From: DATADF01 sp046263155
Lineage (GTDB): Bacteria > Actinomycetota > CADDZG01 > WHSQ01
DNA length: 25,050 nucleotides
Direction: 5' to 3'
NCBI GenBank assembly: GCA_046263155.1
Contig: JBHELF010000081.1
Span: 1 to 25,050 of the forward strand
Below are positions 1 through 7,895 of this stretch, piece after piece. Each line of letters begins with the position of its first letter. Within the stretch, counting starts at the first letter, position 1. Position numbers and translations under genes: made by a program. Under the pieces are notes generated by a model. The model searched no databases and had not been told where the DNA came from. It was given only the letters and a program-made list of their open reading frames with translations.

Positions 1-1217
1 ACCTCTTTGACGGGCCGAACGGGCTCGCCGCGCTCGAGCAGCATTCCCGTCGCGCCGACCGAGAAATCGCCGGAGACGGGGTTCGCCCCCGAATGGACGC
101 CGTGAAGATCGAGTACCAGAAACGCGCGGTCGACGCCACGCCTGACTTCGTCACGCGACTCCCCGGTCGGGTCCAGGGAGAGGTTCGTCGGGGCCACTCC
201 GGGCGGCGACTTGAACCCGGCGCGGGCGGCATTGCCGGTCGACGACTTGCTCTCCCGGCGCGCGGTCTTCGTGTCGTAAAGGAAAGACTCCAGCACTCCG
301 CCGGAGATCACCTGAGTGCGTCGAGTCGGCACGCCCTCGGCGTCCCAGGGGGCCGAGCGCGGCCCGCCCTGAATCCGCCCATCGTCCACCAGCGAGATCA
401 GGGGCGCCGCCACTTCGTCTCCGATGCGCCCGGCAAAAAGGGAGCGGCCCTTCTGGACCGCCTCCGCCGTAAGCGCGGTCGCGAGCACGCCCAGGAACCG
501 GGCCGCGCTGTAGGGATCGAGCACGACCGGCATCTGGGCCGAGGGGATCTTGCCGGCACCCAGAACGCCGACGGCCCGATCGACGGCGGAGCGGGCCACG
601 ACCTCGGGGTCGAGATCCCCGCCCGAGCGCCCGAGATCGAAATCGAATCCGATCTCGGTGTCGTCGCCCTCCTCGGCAATCGCCATGACGTAACACCACG
701 CATCGGATCTTTCGTAGGCGCCGGATGATCCCGCGGAGGTGGCGAATGCGACCTCGGTTTGGGTGTCCGCGTAAGCGGCCTCCTCGACGGTCCGCACGCG
801 CGGATCAAGCGAGCGGACGGCGGCCTCGAGATCCAGCGCGAAGCGAACCTTTGCATCGGCATCCAGCGCGCCGAAGTTGGGATCGGACAGGCCGGGCACG
901 GACTCGGCACCGAGATCCGCCGGGTCGGCCATGCCGTTCGCGTCCTCGGGCGTGGAATGGCGGCCGTTATCGCGCGCGCGCTCGAGGACCTCGTCCAGGC
1001 CCTCGTCGGTGAGTTCCGTCGTGTAGGCGAAGCCGACCTTGCCGTCGAGAAAAACGCGCACACCCGCTCCGCGCGGTTCGGCCGACGACAGTGAATCCAC
1101 CTCGCCCTCGAAGACCTTGACCTCAAAGTTGCGTTCGTGCGTGAGGAAGGCCTCGACGTCCTCGCCGGAGCCGGCGCGCGACGCGATACGAGCCGCGAGA
1201 TCGATGAGGTCGCTCAC
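1..1217 (-). CDS. pmbA: TldE/PmbA-family subunit of the TldD/TldE peptidase (C-terminus cut by window edge)
   Basis: The reading frame from GTG at 1217 stays open to base 1, giving about 405 residues of a family that usually has about 440, so only the last few dozen residues are missing. The N-terminus has the TldD/PmbA fold pattern, with a segment ending RGAGVRVFLDGKVGFAYT near residues 48-65. Near the left edge comes the family motif HSGANPVSGDFSVGATG. There is no HExxxH motif, as expected for TldE, the non-catalytic partner. In known systems TldD and TldE form a heterodimeric metallopeptidase that degrades unfolded peptides and matures some modified peptides. The GTG start overlaps the tldD stop in a GTGA tetranucleotide, so the two are probably translationally coupled and made in equal amounts. 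I see no modified-peptide precursor gene beside it, so a housekeeping role is likelier. Confidence 0.93.
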   Translation of the reverse strand, partial: MSDLIDLAARIASRAGSGEDVEAFLTHERNFEVKVFEGEVDSLSSAEPRGAGVRVFLDGKVGFAYTTELTDEGLDEVLERARDNGRHSTPEDANGMADPADLGAESVPGLSDPNFGALDADAKVRFALDLEAAVRSLDPRVRTVEEAAYADTQTEVAFATSAGSSGAYERSDAWCYVMAIAEEGDDTEIGFDFDLGRSGGDLDPEVVARSAVDRAVGVLGAGKIPSAQMPVVLDPYSAARFLGVLATALTAEAVQKGRSLFAGRIGDEVAAPLISLVDDGRIQGGPRSAPWDAEGVPTRRTQVISGGVLESFLYDTKTARRESKSSTGNAARAGFKSPPGVAPTNLSLDPTGESRDEVRRGVDRAFLVLDLHGVHSGANPVSGDFSVGATGMLLERGEPVRPVKE

Positions 1218-2599
1218 GTCTCCGTGCCTCCCACGGTGATCCGGGAGAGGAGGACGGTCGACATCCCGTTGGTAACGGGCGCGTGTTGTCCGTCTTTGCC
1301 GCAGACGCCCTCGTTCCGATCGAAGTCCGGCCCGACGGCTTCGATCGCCGCGAGCACACCCGGGCCGTCACCGATCAGGGTGGCCCCCTTGATGGGATGG
1401 CTCACCTTGCCGTTCTCGATCATGTAGGCCTCGGCCATTCCGAACACGAACTTGCCCGTTGCGGGATTCACCTCGCCTCCGGCGAACGAGGCCGCGTACA
1501 CGCCTCTCTTTATGGACCCGATGATCTGTTCCGGATCATCTCCTCCGGCAACGAGATCCGTATTCGTCATGCGAACGATCGGAAGATGCGCGTAGCTCTG
1601 GCGCCGACCGTTCCCCGTCGGCTCGGCACCCAGTCGCACAGCCGACTTGAGATCGTTGATGTGACCCTCCAGAACCCCCTCGTGAAACAAAACGGTCCGC
1701 TGCGCCGGCGTCCCTTCATCGTCGACGCCAAAGGAGCCCCAGGACCCGCTTTGCGTGGCGTCATCGACGATCGTCACCTTGGCCGACCCGAACCGTTTCC
1801 CTTGCCTGCCGGCATAGACGCTCGCGTTCTTAGCGAGGGTGTCGGCCTCGAGCCCGTGCCCGCAGGCCTCGTGAATCAGGACTCCGCCGGTGCCCGGCGC
1901 GAGCACGACCGGGAACTCCCCCGCCGGAGAGGGATTAGCCCTCAACATCATGAGGGCCTTGCGCGCGGCCTCGCCGGCGACCTCCTCGGGGGGATGTCGA
2001 TCCAACAGCTCAAATCCGCCGGAATGTCCGGGGGCCTCAAACCCGGTTGCGATCTCGGACCCGTCGGCGGCCACCACCCGGACGGCAAAGCGGACTCGAG
2101 TTCGGTCGTCTTCGGCAAGCAGGCCGCGGGTAGACGCGATCAGGACGCGTTGCCGAACGTCGGCGTATGACACCAGAACCTGACGCACCTTGTCTCCCGC
2201 CAGGCGCGCGGCGTCGTCGGCTCGACGCAAGGCTTCAACTTTGGAGTCGGCATCGACCTCGTCGGGGCGCTGCTCTACGATCGAAGCAGCGGTTGGGTCG
2301 ACGCGTCGGAGGTCGGTAGAGCCCGTTTCTTCCACGGCGCTCGAACCAGCCCGAGCGGCCGCGGCGGTTTCCATCAGCGCCTCCTCGGTCAGGACGTTGG
2401 TGTAGGCGTACGAGGCCCGGTTGCCGACGACTACGCGAACGCCGGCTCCGAGCTCACGCCCCGAGTTCACGTCTTCGACTTTTGAGTCCTCCAACGCAAA
2501 CACGTTTGAAGTCTTCTCTTCAACAAACAGCTCGGAGAAGGCCGCGCCCGCCGGGGTGGCGGCCGCGAGCACCTTTTTGATAAGCGCTTCCTCGAGCAC
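1214..2599 (-). CDS. tldD: TldD zinc metallopeptidase subunit
   Basis: This is the catalytic partner of the adjacent TldE. With the start chosen here the protein is 461 residues, normal for TldD. The zinc-peptidase motif HEACGH lies at about residues 243-248. The C-terminal segment GVCGKDGQ carries the cysteine that acts as third zinc ligand in the family. The frame is open further upstream, to ATG codons at 2611 and 2686, but neither has a Shine-Dalgarno sequence and the added residues look unlike the family. GTG at 2599 lies 7 nt after a TATGGT hexamer, which fits a leaderless transcript, and the protein then begins at the usual family position. The gene leads the tldD-tldE operon. Function is confident; the exact start is an inference. 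Confidence 0.93.
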   Translation of the reverse strand: MLEEALIKKVLAAATPAGAAFSELFVEEKTSNVFALEDSKVEDVNSGRELGAGVRVVVGNRASYAYTNVLTEEALMETAAAARAGSSAVEETGSTDLRRVDPTAASIVEQRPDEVDADSKVEALRRADDAARLAGDKVRQVLVSYADVRQRVLIASTRGLLAEDDRTRVRFAVRVVAADGSEIATGFEAPGHSGGFELLDRHPPEEVAGEAARKALMMLRANPSPAGEFPVVLAPGTGGVLIHEACGHGLEADTLAKNASVYAGRQGKRFGSAKVTIVDDATQSGSWGSFGVDDEGTPAQRTVLFHEGVLEGHINDLKSAVRLGAEPTGNGRRQSYAHLPIVRMTNTDLVAGGDDPEQIIGSIKRGVYAASFAGGEVNPATGKFVFGMAEAYMIENGKVSHPIKGATLIGDGPGVLAAIEAVGPDFDRNEGVCGKDGQHAPVTNGMSTVLLSRITVGGTET

Positions 2600-2606
2600 G
2601 GGGGAC

Positions 2607-2612
2607 ACCATA
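2607..2612 (-). promoter_or_regulatory. Putative -10 element of tldD (leaderless start)
   Basis: The hexamer TATGGT fits TANNNT and ends 7 nt before the GTG at 2599. The same arrangement recurs at several other genes in this window. No convincing -35 box is visible. Confidence 0.5.
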
Positions 2613-2808
2613 AGGGGGTAGTGGCGCTCAAAGAGTGGGAAGAATTCGGGCCGCCGGAAGGCGCTGCAACTAGTTCGCTTGTGCATCGCAGGCTGCGCGA
2701 GTTACCCTTCTGGCGGCCCGCCGGGTCGAGTCTGAGATTCCACGCAAGGAGCCGGCTACGAGCCCCGACCGCCTCAGCTACACCCCTCAGCAGGCCGATC
2801 GCCTAAAG

Positions 2809-3111
2809 ATGATTCATGCTCGTTTGATCGAGGCGCGCAGAGAGCTCGACGCCTTGATAGGCGATGCCTATCTGCGGCCGAGGGCCAACATCGTTCCCGT
2901 CCATTTCCTCGATCTCGCGTCCGCGGTCGAGAAACTCCGCTGGGCGGAAAAGGAGTGGCGCGAACTCGACCGAGAGGTCGTCGCTCGCGAGGTCGAGCTC
3001 GAGCAGGGCGAGGAGATGGCTCCCGAGGTGAGCGCTTCGACCGAGGAGGTAGAAGACGAGCCCGGGGAGCCGATCGAAAGAGCCCGAGCGGAGTCGACCA
3101 GCGCCCACTGA
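2809..3111 (+). CDS. Small charged protein of unknown function
   Basis: I do not recognise this gene. The 100-residue product from ATG 2809 is rich in Glu, Arg and Leu. An N-terminal helical part (RLIEARRELDAL) is followed by a second helix (about residues 35-66, AVEKLRWAEKEWRELDREV) and a Glu-rich acidic tail. No signal peptide or membrane segment is visible. A perfect intrinsic terminator wraps its stop codon, which argues that this strand is transcribed and the antisense frame at 2803-3108 is a shadow. The same frame is open back to 2674 and reads plausibly as protein before the ATG (SPDRLSYTPQQADRLK). The true start may therefore be further upstream, although no ATG, GTG or TTG exists there. 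An AAGGAG at 2746-2751 precedes an in-frame ACG at 2758. Confidence 0.68.
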   Translation: MIHARLIEARRELDALIGDAYLRPRANIVPVHFLDLASAVEKLRWAEKEWRELDREVVAREVELEQGEEMAPEVSASTEEVEDEPGEPIERARAESTSAH

Positions 3112-3126
3112 GGGCGCATTTTTTTT
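3101..3126 (+). terminator. Rho-independent terminator with the stop codon in its loop
   Basis: The stem GCGCCC (3101-3106) pairs perfectly with GGGCGC (3112-3117) around the loop ACTGA, followed by A and eight T residues (3119-3126). The TGA stop of the upstream small gene lies within the loop. The T-run is only on the plus-strand side, so the element should not terminate the convergent dehydrogenase gene. Confidence 0.9.
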
Positions 3127-3129
3127 GCC

Positions 3130-3897
3130 CTAGCGCGGGGGCATCCGAAGCGCACCGTCGAGCCGAATGGTCTCGCCGTTCAACACGGGGTTCTCGACGA
3201 TGTGGGCAACCAAGGCGCCGAACTCAGCCGGCCGACCCAGACGGTTGGGGTGCGGAATCTGCTCGGCGAGCCGCTGCCTGGTCTCCTCCGGGAGTCCCGC
3301 CAGCATGGGTGTGTCGAAGGTGCCCGGCGCGATCGAGACGCAGCGGATCTTACGGGCCGCGAGATCGCGGGCGATCGGCAGCGTCATCCCGACGATACCG
3401 CCCTTGGAGGCGGAGTAGGCCGCCTGCCCGATCTGGCCGTCGAACGCCGCGATGCTGGCGGTGTTTACGATGACGCCGCGCTCTTCCTCTTCCTCTTCCT
3501 GCTTGACCATCTGAGCCGCGGCGAAACGAATCACATTGAAGGTACCGATCAGATTGACGCGCACGACGAATTCAAAGCGCTCGAGATCGGTCGGCGTGCC
3601 TTCCTTCGTCAGCACGCGGCCGGGAAAGCCAACACCGGCGCAGTTCACGGCGATGTGAAGGGCCTCGAACTCGTTTATGGCCGTCTCGACCGCGCTGCGA
3701 ACGTCATCCTCGGATGTGACGTCGGCACCGGCGAAGCGGGCCTTCTCGCCCAGCTCTTTGGCCGCGCTCTCTCCGTTTGAGTCGGGCAGGTCGACAAGCA
3801 CGACGGAGGCACCGCCACGGACAAGTCGCTCGGCTGCGGCCAAACCCAACCCGGACGCGCCGCCAGTGATCAGCGCGACCTTGCCCTCTATCTTCAA
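3130..3897 (-). CDS. Short-chain dehydrogenase, HSD10-like (3-hydroxyacyl-CoA dehydrogenase type 2 family)
   Basis: This is an NAD(P)-dependent classical SDR of 255 residues. It shows the nucleotide-binding motif TGGASGLG (11-18), NCAG (85-88), catalytic Ser148 in NTASIAAF, and Tyr161 and Lys165 in AAYSASKGG. The stretch around these residues and the ending NGETIRLDGALRM resemble type 2 3-hydroxyacyl-CoA dehydrogenases, which oxidise 3-hydroxyacyl-CoAs and some steroids or alcohols. A TTG start at 3897 overlaps the stop of the ABC transporter (TTGA) and is preceded by a good ribosome site, AGGAAGAGG. The longer frame to 3951 is only Arg/Gly-rich shadow sequence. A run of six glutamates at 134-139 comes from a hexanucleotide repeat. 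The substrate cannot be named, and the link to the transporter may be transcriptional only. Confidence 0.9.
   Translation of the reverse strand: MKIEGKVALITGGASGLGLAAAERLVRGGASVVLVDLPDSNGESAAKELGEKARFAGADVTSEDDVRSAVETAINEFEALHIAVNCAGVGFPGRVLTKEGTPTDLERFEFVVRVNLIGTFNVIRFAAAQMVKQEEEEEERGVIVNTASIAAFDGQIGQAAYSASKGGIVGMTLPIARDLAARKIRCVSIAPGTFDTPMLAGLPEETRQRLAEQIPHPNRLGRPAEFGALVAHIVENPVLNGETIRLDGALRMPPR
3481..3498. repeat. Short tandem repeat (CTCTTC)x3 inside the dehydrogenase gene
   Basis: Three perfect tandem copies of CTCTTC on the plus strand encode the poly-glutamate run of the HSD10-like enzyme on the minus strand. The unit is a multiple of three, so gain or loss of a copy would change the protein length without a frameshift. 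Confidence 0.85.
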
Positions 3898-5828
3898 ACG
3901 GCCTCTTCCTGGACGACCTCGCCCGTCGCGAGGACGAGCCCATCCTCGCACCTCGTCTCCACGCGCCCATCGGAGAACTGCTCGTGATACAGGGCCGCGT
4001 AAGCACCCCCGCGTGCGAGGAGCTCCGAATGGGAGCCACGCTCGAGGATTCGCCCGCGATCGAGATAGAGAATCGCGTCGGCCGAGAGGATCGTCGAGAG
4101 ACGATGCGCGATCGCAATAGTCGTGCGCCCGTGCATCAGGGGGTCGAGGGCGCGCTGCACCAATCGTTCGGAGTGCGTATCCAGCGCGCTCGTGGCTTCA
4201 TCGAGGATGAGGATGTTGGGGTTCTTCAGGATCACGCGGGCGATGGCTAGGCGCTGCTTCTCACCGCCCGACATCTTGTAGCCGCGCTCGCCGACCACGG
4301 TGTCGAACCCCTCGGGCATCTCCATGATGCGGTCATAGATGTGGGCGGCCCGAGCGGCGGCCTCGAGCTCCTCCTCGGTTGCGTCGGGGTCCCCGTAAAG
4401 CAGGTTGGTGCGCACCGACGCGTTGAAGAGATAGGTCTCCTGGGTGACCATCCCGATGATCTCCCCGAGCGACTCCAGCCGAATGTCACGCACGTCCATC
4501 CCGTCGACCAGAACGCGCCCCCGGTTGACGTCGTAGAGCCGCGGAATGAGATAGGTGAGCGTGGTCTTGCCCGCTCCGGATGGACCGACGAGAGCGACCA
4601 ACTGGCCGGGCTCGACCGTGAAATCGACTCCTCCGATCGTCCACAGCCGGTCTTGAGACGCGACGCCGTCGGATACGAGTTCAGGGGTGGCCGGCCGCTC
4701 GTAGCGGAACCAGATGTCATCCAGATCGACCTTGCCCCGCACCTCGTCGCGGCCTAACTCGATTGCGCCGTCGCGGTCGACGATGTCGCGTTCGAGGTCG
4801 AGGTACTCGAATATTCGGTCGAACAACGCGAGCGAGGACTGGATCTCCACGTTGACGTTCAGCAGCTGACCCATGGGGAAGAACAACCGGCTCTGCAACG
4901 TCGTGATCGCAACGATGGTCCCCACGATCTCGCCGCCCTGCACGCGTCCTCGCAGAAAGAGCCAGCCTCCCAGCAAATAGACGAAGGCCGGCGTAATCGA
5001 GAAAAAGATCTGCACAAGAGCAAAGAATCCGCGGCCCACCATCGTCCGTTTGATCTCGAGAGCCGACAGTCTTCTGTTCTCGGCGCGGAACCTTTCGATC
5101 TCGAAAGCCTGACGTCCGAACGCTTTGGAAAGAAGGATCCCGGAGACCGACAGCGTTTCCTGCATCAATGCGGTGAGCTCGGCCAGCGATTCTTGAGTGC
5201 GCCCGGACAGCTCGCGCCGAACCCGCCCGACCTTCCGACTGAGGAGCAGGAACAAGGGCAGGACGGCGAGAGACAGCAACGTCAGCTGCCAGCTCAGGAT
5301 GAACATCGCGACGACCGTGGATAGGACCGTGGTCACGTTCGAAAGGATGCTTGCAGCGGTATCGGTCAGCACAGATTGAACGCCGCCCACGTCGTTCGAC
5401 AGACGCGACTGGATCTCGCCGGTGCGCGTCGACGTGAAGAACTTGAGAGACATGTGCTGCAGATGGGAGAAGAGCGAGTTCCGGAGGTCTTGCATGACGT
5501 TCTGGCCGACCTGGTTCGACGTGTAGACCTGCCACAGTCCTAGCGCCCCGGCGACGATGGGCGTGACGATCATCACCCCCGCAACCAGGAAGAGCAGCCG
5601 CAGACGCTGGTCCGTATCTCCGCCGCCCAAGATGACGTCGTCGAAGACGACCTTGATCAGCAACGGGTTGATGAGTCCGAGCCCGGAGGTCACGAGGATC
5701 AAGCCGGCGACGAGGCCCACCCTGCGCCGATAGGGAGCGAAGGTGCGGACGATGCGCCTGAAGGTGCCGGGCCGCGCCGGCCTCTCGGGAGAATCGGGGG
5801 GCACGAGGCCGTGCCCTCGTCTCACCAC
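3894..5828 (-). CDS. ABC exporter half-transporter (fused permease and ATPase)
   Basis: This 644-residue protein has an N-terminal type IV exporter membrane domain with about six helices, roughly residues 37-320, followed by an ABC ATPase. Visible motifs are Walker A GPSGAGKTT (415-423), Q-loop VTQETYLF, signature MSGGEKQ (519-525, in place of the usual LSGGQ), Walker B ILILDEATS (539-547) and the H-loop histidine 575. It should act as a homodimer or heterodimer in the plasma membrane, exporting a lipid, peptide or drug; the substrate cannot be deduced. About 25 residues between the membrane domain and Walker A (near 375-400) look like an insertion. The start is GTG 5828, with GAGG just upstream. 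A second GTG follows immediately and could also be used. The gene is translationally coupled to the downstream dehydrogenase. Confidence 0.93.
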   Translation of the reverse strand: MVRRGHGLVPPDSPERPARPGTFRRIVRTFAPYRRRVGLVAGLILVTSGLGLINPLLIKVVFDDVILGGGDTDQRLRLLFLVAGVMIVTPIVAGALGLWQVYTSNQVGQNVMQDLRNSLFSHLQHMSLKFFTSTRTGEIQSRLSNDVGGVQSVLTDTAASILSNVTTVLSTVVAMFILSWQLTLLSLAVLPLFLLLSRKVGRVRRELSGRTQESLAELTALMQETLSVSGILLSKAFGRQAFEIERFRAENRRLSALEIKRTMVGRGFFALVQIFFSITPAFVYLLGGWLFLRGRVQGGEIVGTIVAITTLQSRLFFPMGQLLNVNVEIQSSLALFDRIFEYLDLERDIVDRDGAIELGRDEVRGKVDLDDIWFRYERPATPELVSDGVASQDRLWTIGGVDFTVEPGQLVALVGPSGAGKTTLTYLIPRLYDVNRGRVLVDGMDVRDIRLESLGEIIGMVTQETYLFNASVRTNLLYGDPDATEEELEAAARAAHIYDRIMEMPEGFDTVVGERGYKMSGGEKQRLAIARVILKNPNILILDEATSALDTHSERLVQRALDPLMHGRTTIAIAHRLSTILSADAILYLDRGRILERGSHSELLARGGAYAALYHEQFSDGRVETRCEDGLVLATGEVVQEEAV

Positions 5829-5873
5829 GTGCGCCTCATAACCGAGAAGAACACCGGCGGGCGGGCGGAAATT

Positions 5874-6521
5874 TCAGCGGATTCGGAGGGCCGCAACGAC
5901 ACCGTCACGCGTGGGGATGATCGTAGAGCGGTAGTCGGGGTCGTTCGCTATCGCCTGATTCGTCTCGTGAATGGCTTCCGTCCAGCCGTCGCGTACATCG
6001 GGTTCGTCGGACTCGCCGGTGACTCTTCCGGACCACAGCATGTTGTCCGAGACGTACATTCCCCCGACGCGGACGCGATCGCGAGCTCGTCGCCAGGCCT
6101 CGGGATATTGGTTCTTGTTGATGTCGCAGTAGACGATGTCGAACTCCCCGTCAACATCGTCGAATGCCTCGAAGGCGTCGGATACGTGGTAGACGATCGG
6201 CTCCCACAAGCCGGCACGTCCGAGGAAGTCCCGCGCTTTGGCTTCGTTGTCGGTATCCGTGTCGGTGAGATGGATCTCTCCCTCTGGCCCGGTCGCCTTC
6301 GAGAACCAATAAGCCGAGTATCCGAATCCCGAGCCCATCTCAAAGATGCGGCGAGCGCCGATGGCGCGGGCCAGCACCTCCAACCCGCGGCCGCACAGCC
6401 GCTGAATTATCGGAAAGCGCTCCTTGCGCGCCAGCTCCTCCATCTCGAGTAAGACCGGCTCGTCGTCGACGGCATTGAGCTGCCGCATGTAGCGCTCGAC
6501 TGCAGGATGAACGATGTCCAT
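5874..6521 (-). CDS. Class I SAM-dependent O-methyltransferase (COG4122/YrrM-like)
   Basis: The 215-residue protein has the layout of the cation-dependent catechol/caffeoyl-CoA-type O-methyltransferase family. SAM-binding motif I is IFEMGSGFGYSAYW near residues 59-72. An acidic position follows in LTDTDTD. A metal-binding region lies around DIVYCDINKNQYPEAW (128-143). The motif GGMYVSDNMLWSGRV would supply the second metal ligands. It probably methylates a hydroxyl on a small molecule; the substrate is unknown. ATG 6521 lies four bases after the stop of the inositol-monophosphatase-family gene, so the two are likely one operon, although no strong ribosome site is seen. Family assignment is secure, the specific role is not. 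Confidence 0.9.
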   Translation of the reverse strand: MDIVHPAVERYMRQLNAVDDEPVLLEMEELARKERFPIIQRLCGRGLEVLARAIGARRIFEMGSGFGYSAYWFSKATGPEGEIHLTDTDTDNEAKARDFLGRAGLWEPIVYHVSDAFEAFDDVDGEFDIVYCDINKNQYPEAWRRARDRVRVGGMYVSDNMLWSGRVTGESDEPDVRDGWTEAIHETNQAIANDPDYRSTIIPTRDGVVAALRIR

Positions 6522-6525
6522 AAAC

Positions 6526-7299
6526 TCAGGCTAGTACGAGCGCGCGCAAGGCGTCGTGCAGGCTAGGCCCCGCGGCGATCACCCCCTGTGACAGACCAAA
6601 AGGTGCCTCGAGCTGGCTGACCACACCTCCGGCCTCCTCGATAAGGAGAACTCCGGCCGCCTTATCCCAACGTTCCATGGGAGCTTCGTAGAAACCGTCC
6701 AGGCGGCCGCATGCCAGAGCAGCCAAGTCGAGCGCGGCCGAACCGGCCCGGCGAATATCGCGGGCGCGCGGTAAGACGCGCTGCAGGATCTCGGCCTGAC
6801 GGGCGCGCGCTCGCTGGTCGTATGCGAAGCCCGTTCCGATCAAAGCCTGGCTTAGCTGGTCCTGGCCGGTGACGGCGATGGGCTCGTCGTTCAGGAACGC
6901 GCCGTTCCCTCTCATCGCGCTAAAGGTCTCGGAGCGGAGGGGGTCGTGCGTAACTCCCGCCAGAGTTCCCTCTCGGTCGTCCACCGCGATCGTGACGGCC
7001 CACTGTGGGATCCCAAAGAGGAAATTGACGGTCCCGTCGAGGGGGTCGATGACCCACGTGATGTCGCCTTGGCTGCGTGTGCCGCCTTCCTCGGACACGA
7101 TCCCGTCGTCGGGGCGCGCGGCCGAGATCACGTCGACTATCAACCCCTCCGCCGCGCGATCGGCGTCCGACACGAGATCGGTGGGCGTCGACTTCACAGC
7201 TACGCCGCGTGCCGGGCCCCCGTATCTATCGAGAAGAAGCATCCCGGCGCGATGACATGCGTCGACCGCAAGCTCCAACAGCTCCTGCGGCGACGACAT
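6526..7299 (-). CDS. Inositol monophosphatase family phosphatase (SuhB-like)
   Basis: This is a 257-residue Mg-dependent sugar-phosphate phosphatase. Diagnostic residues are Glu70 in SEEGG, Asp85 and Asp88 in WVIDPLDGTVNF, and Asp212 in MERWDKAAG. Possible substrates in this family include inositol-1-phosphate, histidinol phosphate and fructose-1,6-bisphosphate, so the symbol is left empty. The frame is open to 7374, but that would overlap the divergent gene at 7337. ATG 7299 gives a normal N-terminus. No Shine-Dalgarno sequence precedes it. A GACAAT hexamer ends 7 nt before the ATG and may be a -10 box for a leaderless transcript. It is the first gene of a two-gene unit with the O-methyltransferase. 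Confidence 0.93.
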   Translation of the reverse strand: MSSPQELLELAVDACHRAGMLLLDRYGGPARGVAVKSTPTDLVSDADRAAEGLIVDVISAARPDDGIVSEEGGTRSQGDITWVIDPLDGTVNFLFGIPQWAVTIAVDDREGTLAGVTHDPLRSETFSAMRGNGAFLNDEPIAVTGQDQLSQALIGTGFAYDQRARARQAEILQRVLPRARDIRRAGSAALDLAALACGRLDGFYEAPMERWDKAAGVLLIEEAGGVVSQLEAPFGLSQGVIAAGPSLHDALRALVLA

Positions 7300-7336
7300 G
7301 CTGGCTATTGTCACAGCGGACCACGAAACTGGCAGC

Positions 7337-7864
7337 ATGACGATCGGTAGACGGGTGGCCGTGATCGGGTTCACGATCCTGGGATTGGTCGGCCTGGCCG
7401 TCGTATGGGTAGCCGGCCTCGAACTTTACAAATATCACTGGCGGTTGCCGCGCGAGCGCCTGGTTACGACCGCGACCATCGACGAGTGGCGAATCAACAC
7501 GCCTCGCCGAGGCGGCCCCCGCCATCAGATCCGTTACCACTTCACGGTTCCCGGAGGCGATACGACCTACGTGGCGCAGGAAGAGATTCTCTGGATCACT
7601 CGGGAGAATCTTTGGATAACGATCGATAGAGACGTCTGGGAAGGCTCGCACGAGACGGGCTCTATTGAGATCGAGTATTCGACCCAGGACCCCACGATCA
7701 ACGAGCCGGTGGCCGCACACAACAGCATGGGAGATCTGCTGGCGGGATCGGCGCTCGGTCTTGGCGCCGTCGCATTTGCAGGGATAGGTATCTGGGCACC
7801 CGAGCGCTTTCGACGCAAGCCGCCCAGCGAGGTCGTCGATGAGAGACCGACCACAACTGTCTGA
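7337..7864 (+). CDS. DUF3592-like two-helix membrane protein
   Basis: The product has 175 residues. It starts with a basic residue cluster and a hydrophobic helix (about 6-28), followed by an extracytoplasmic beta-rich region containing RYHFTVPGGDTTY. A second helix (about 133-152, SALGLGAVAFAGIGIW) and a short basic tail end it. The order helix, domain with a YxFxVxG-type pattern, EYSTQDPTIN, then helix resembles DUF3592 proteins, whose function is not established. An upstream in-frame ATG at 7298 would overlap the divergent phosphatase gene and break the positive-inside N-terminus, so ATG 7337 is preferred. GAAACT ends 6 nt before it and could be a weak -10 hexamer. Being a membrane protein is well supported; the domain name is tentative. 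Confidence 0.75.
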   Translation: MTIGRRVAVIGFTILGLVGLAVVWVAGLELYKYHWRLPRERLVTTATIDEWRINTPRRGGPRHQIRYHFTVPGGDTTYVAQEEILWITRENLWITIDRDVWEGSHETGSIEIEYSTQDPTINEPVAAHNSMGDLLAGSALGLGAVAFAGIGIWAPERFRRKPPSEVVDERPTTTV

Positions 7865-7895
7865 CAAGCCGGGGCGATCTGGTGGATGCCGCTGA

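Noticed and set aside
398..1126. 242-residue minus-strand frame
   Set aside because: Arg/Pro/Ser-rich shadow of the TldE gene in another frame; the true frame from GTG 1217 has clear family motifs.
1283..2170. 295-residue plus-strand frame
   Set aside because: Antisense to tldD; no recognisable motifs, while the minus frame has the zinc motif HEACGH.
1..2599. Modified-peptide (RiPP) biosynthesis locus around tldD/tldE
   Set aside because: No small precursor peptide gene, cyclodehydratase or radical-SAM gene lies next to the pair within the window; the pair alone is common as housekeeping.
2665..2680. A possible third copy of the 45-nt repeat, because CAACTAG occurs here
   Set aside because: Beyond these few bases the sequence does not match and no long hairpin forms.
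2803..3108. 101-residue minus-strand frame opposite the small gene
   Set aside because: The plus strand has an intrinsic terminator at its stop and a better protein composition, so this is likely the shadow.
4717..5535. 272-residue minus-strand frame
   Set aside because: Frame-shifted shadow inside the ABC exporter gene, whose own frame is complete with all ATPase motifs.
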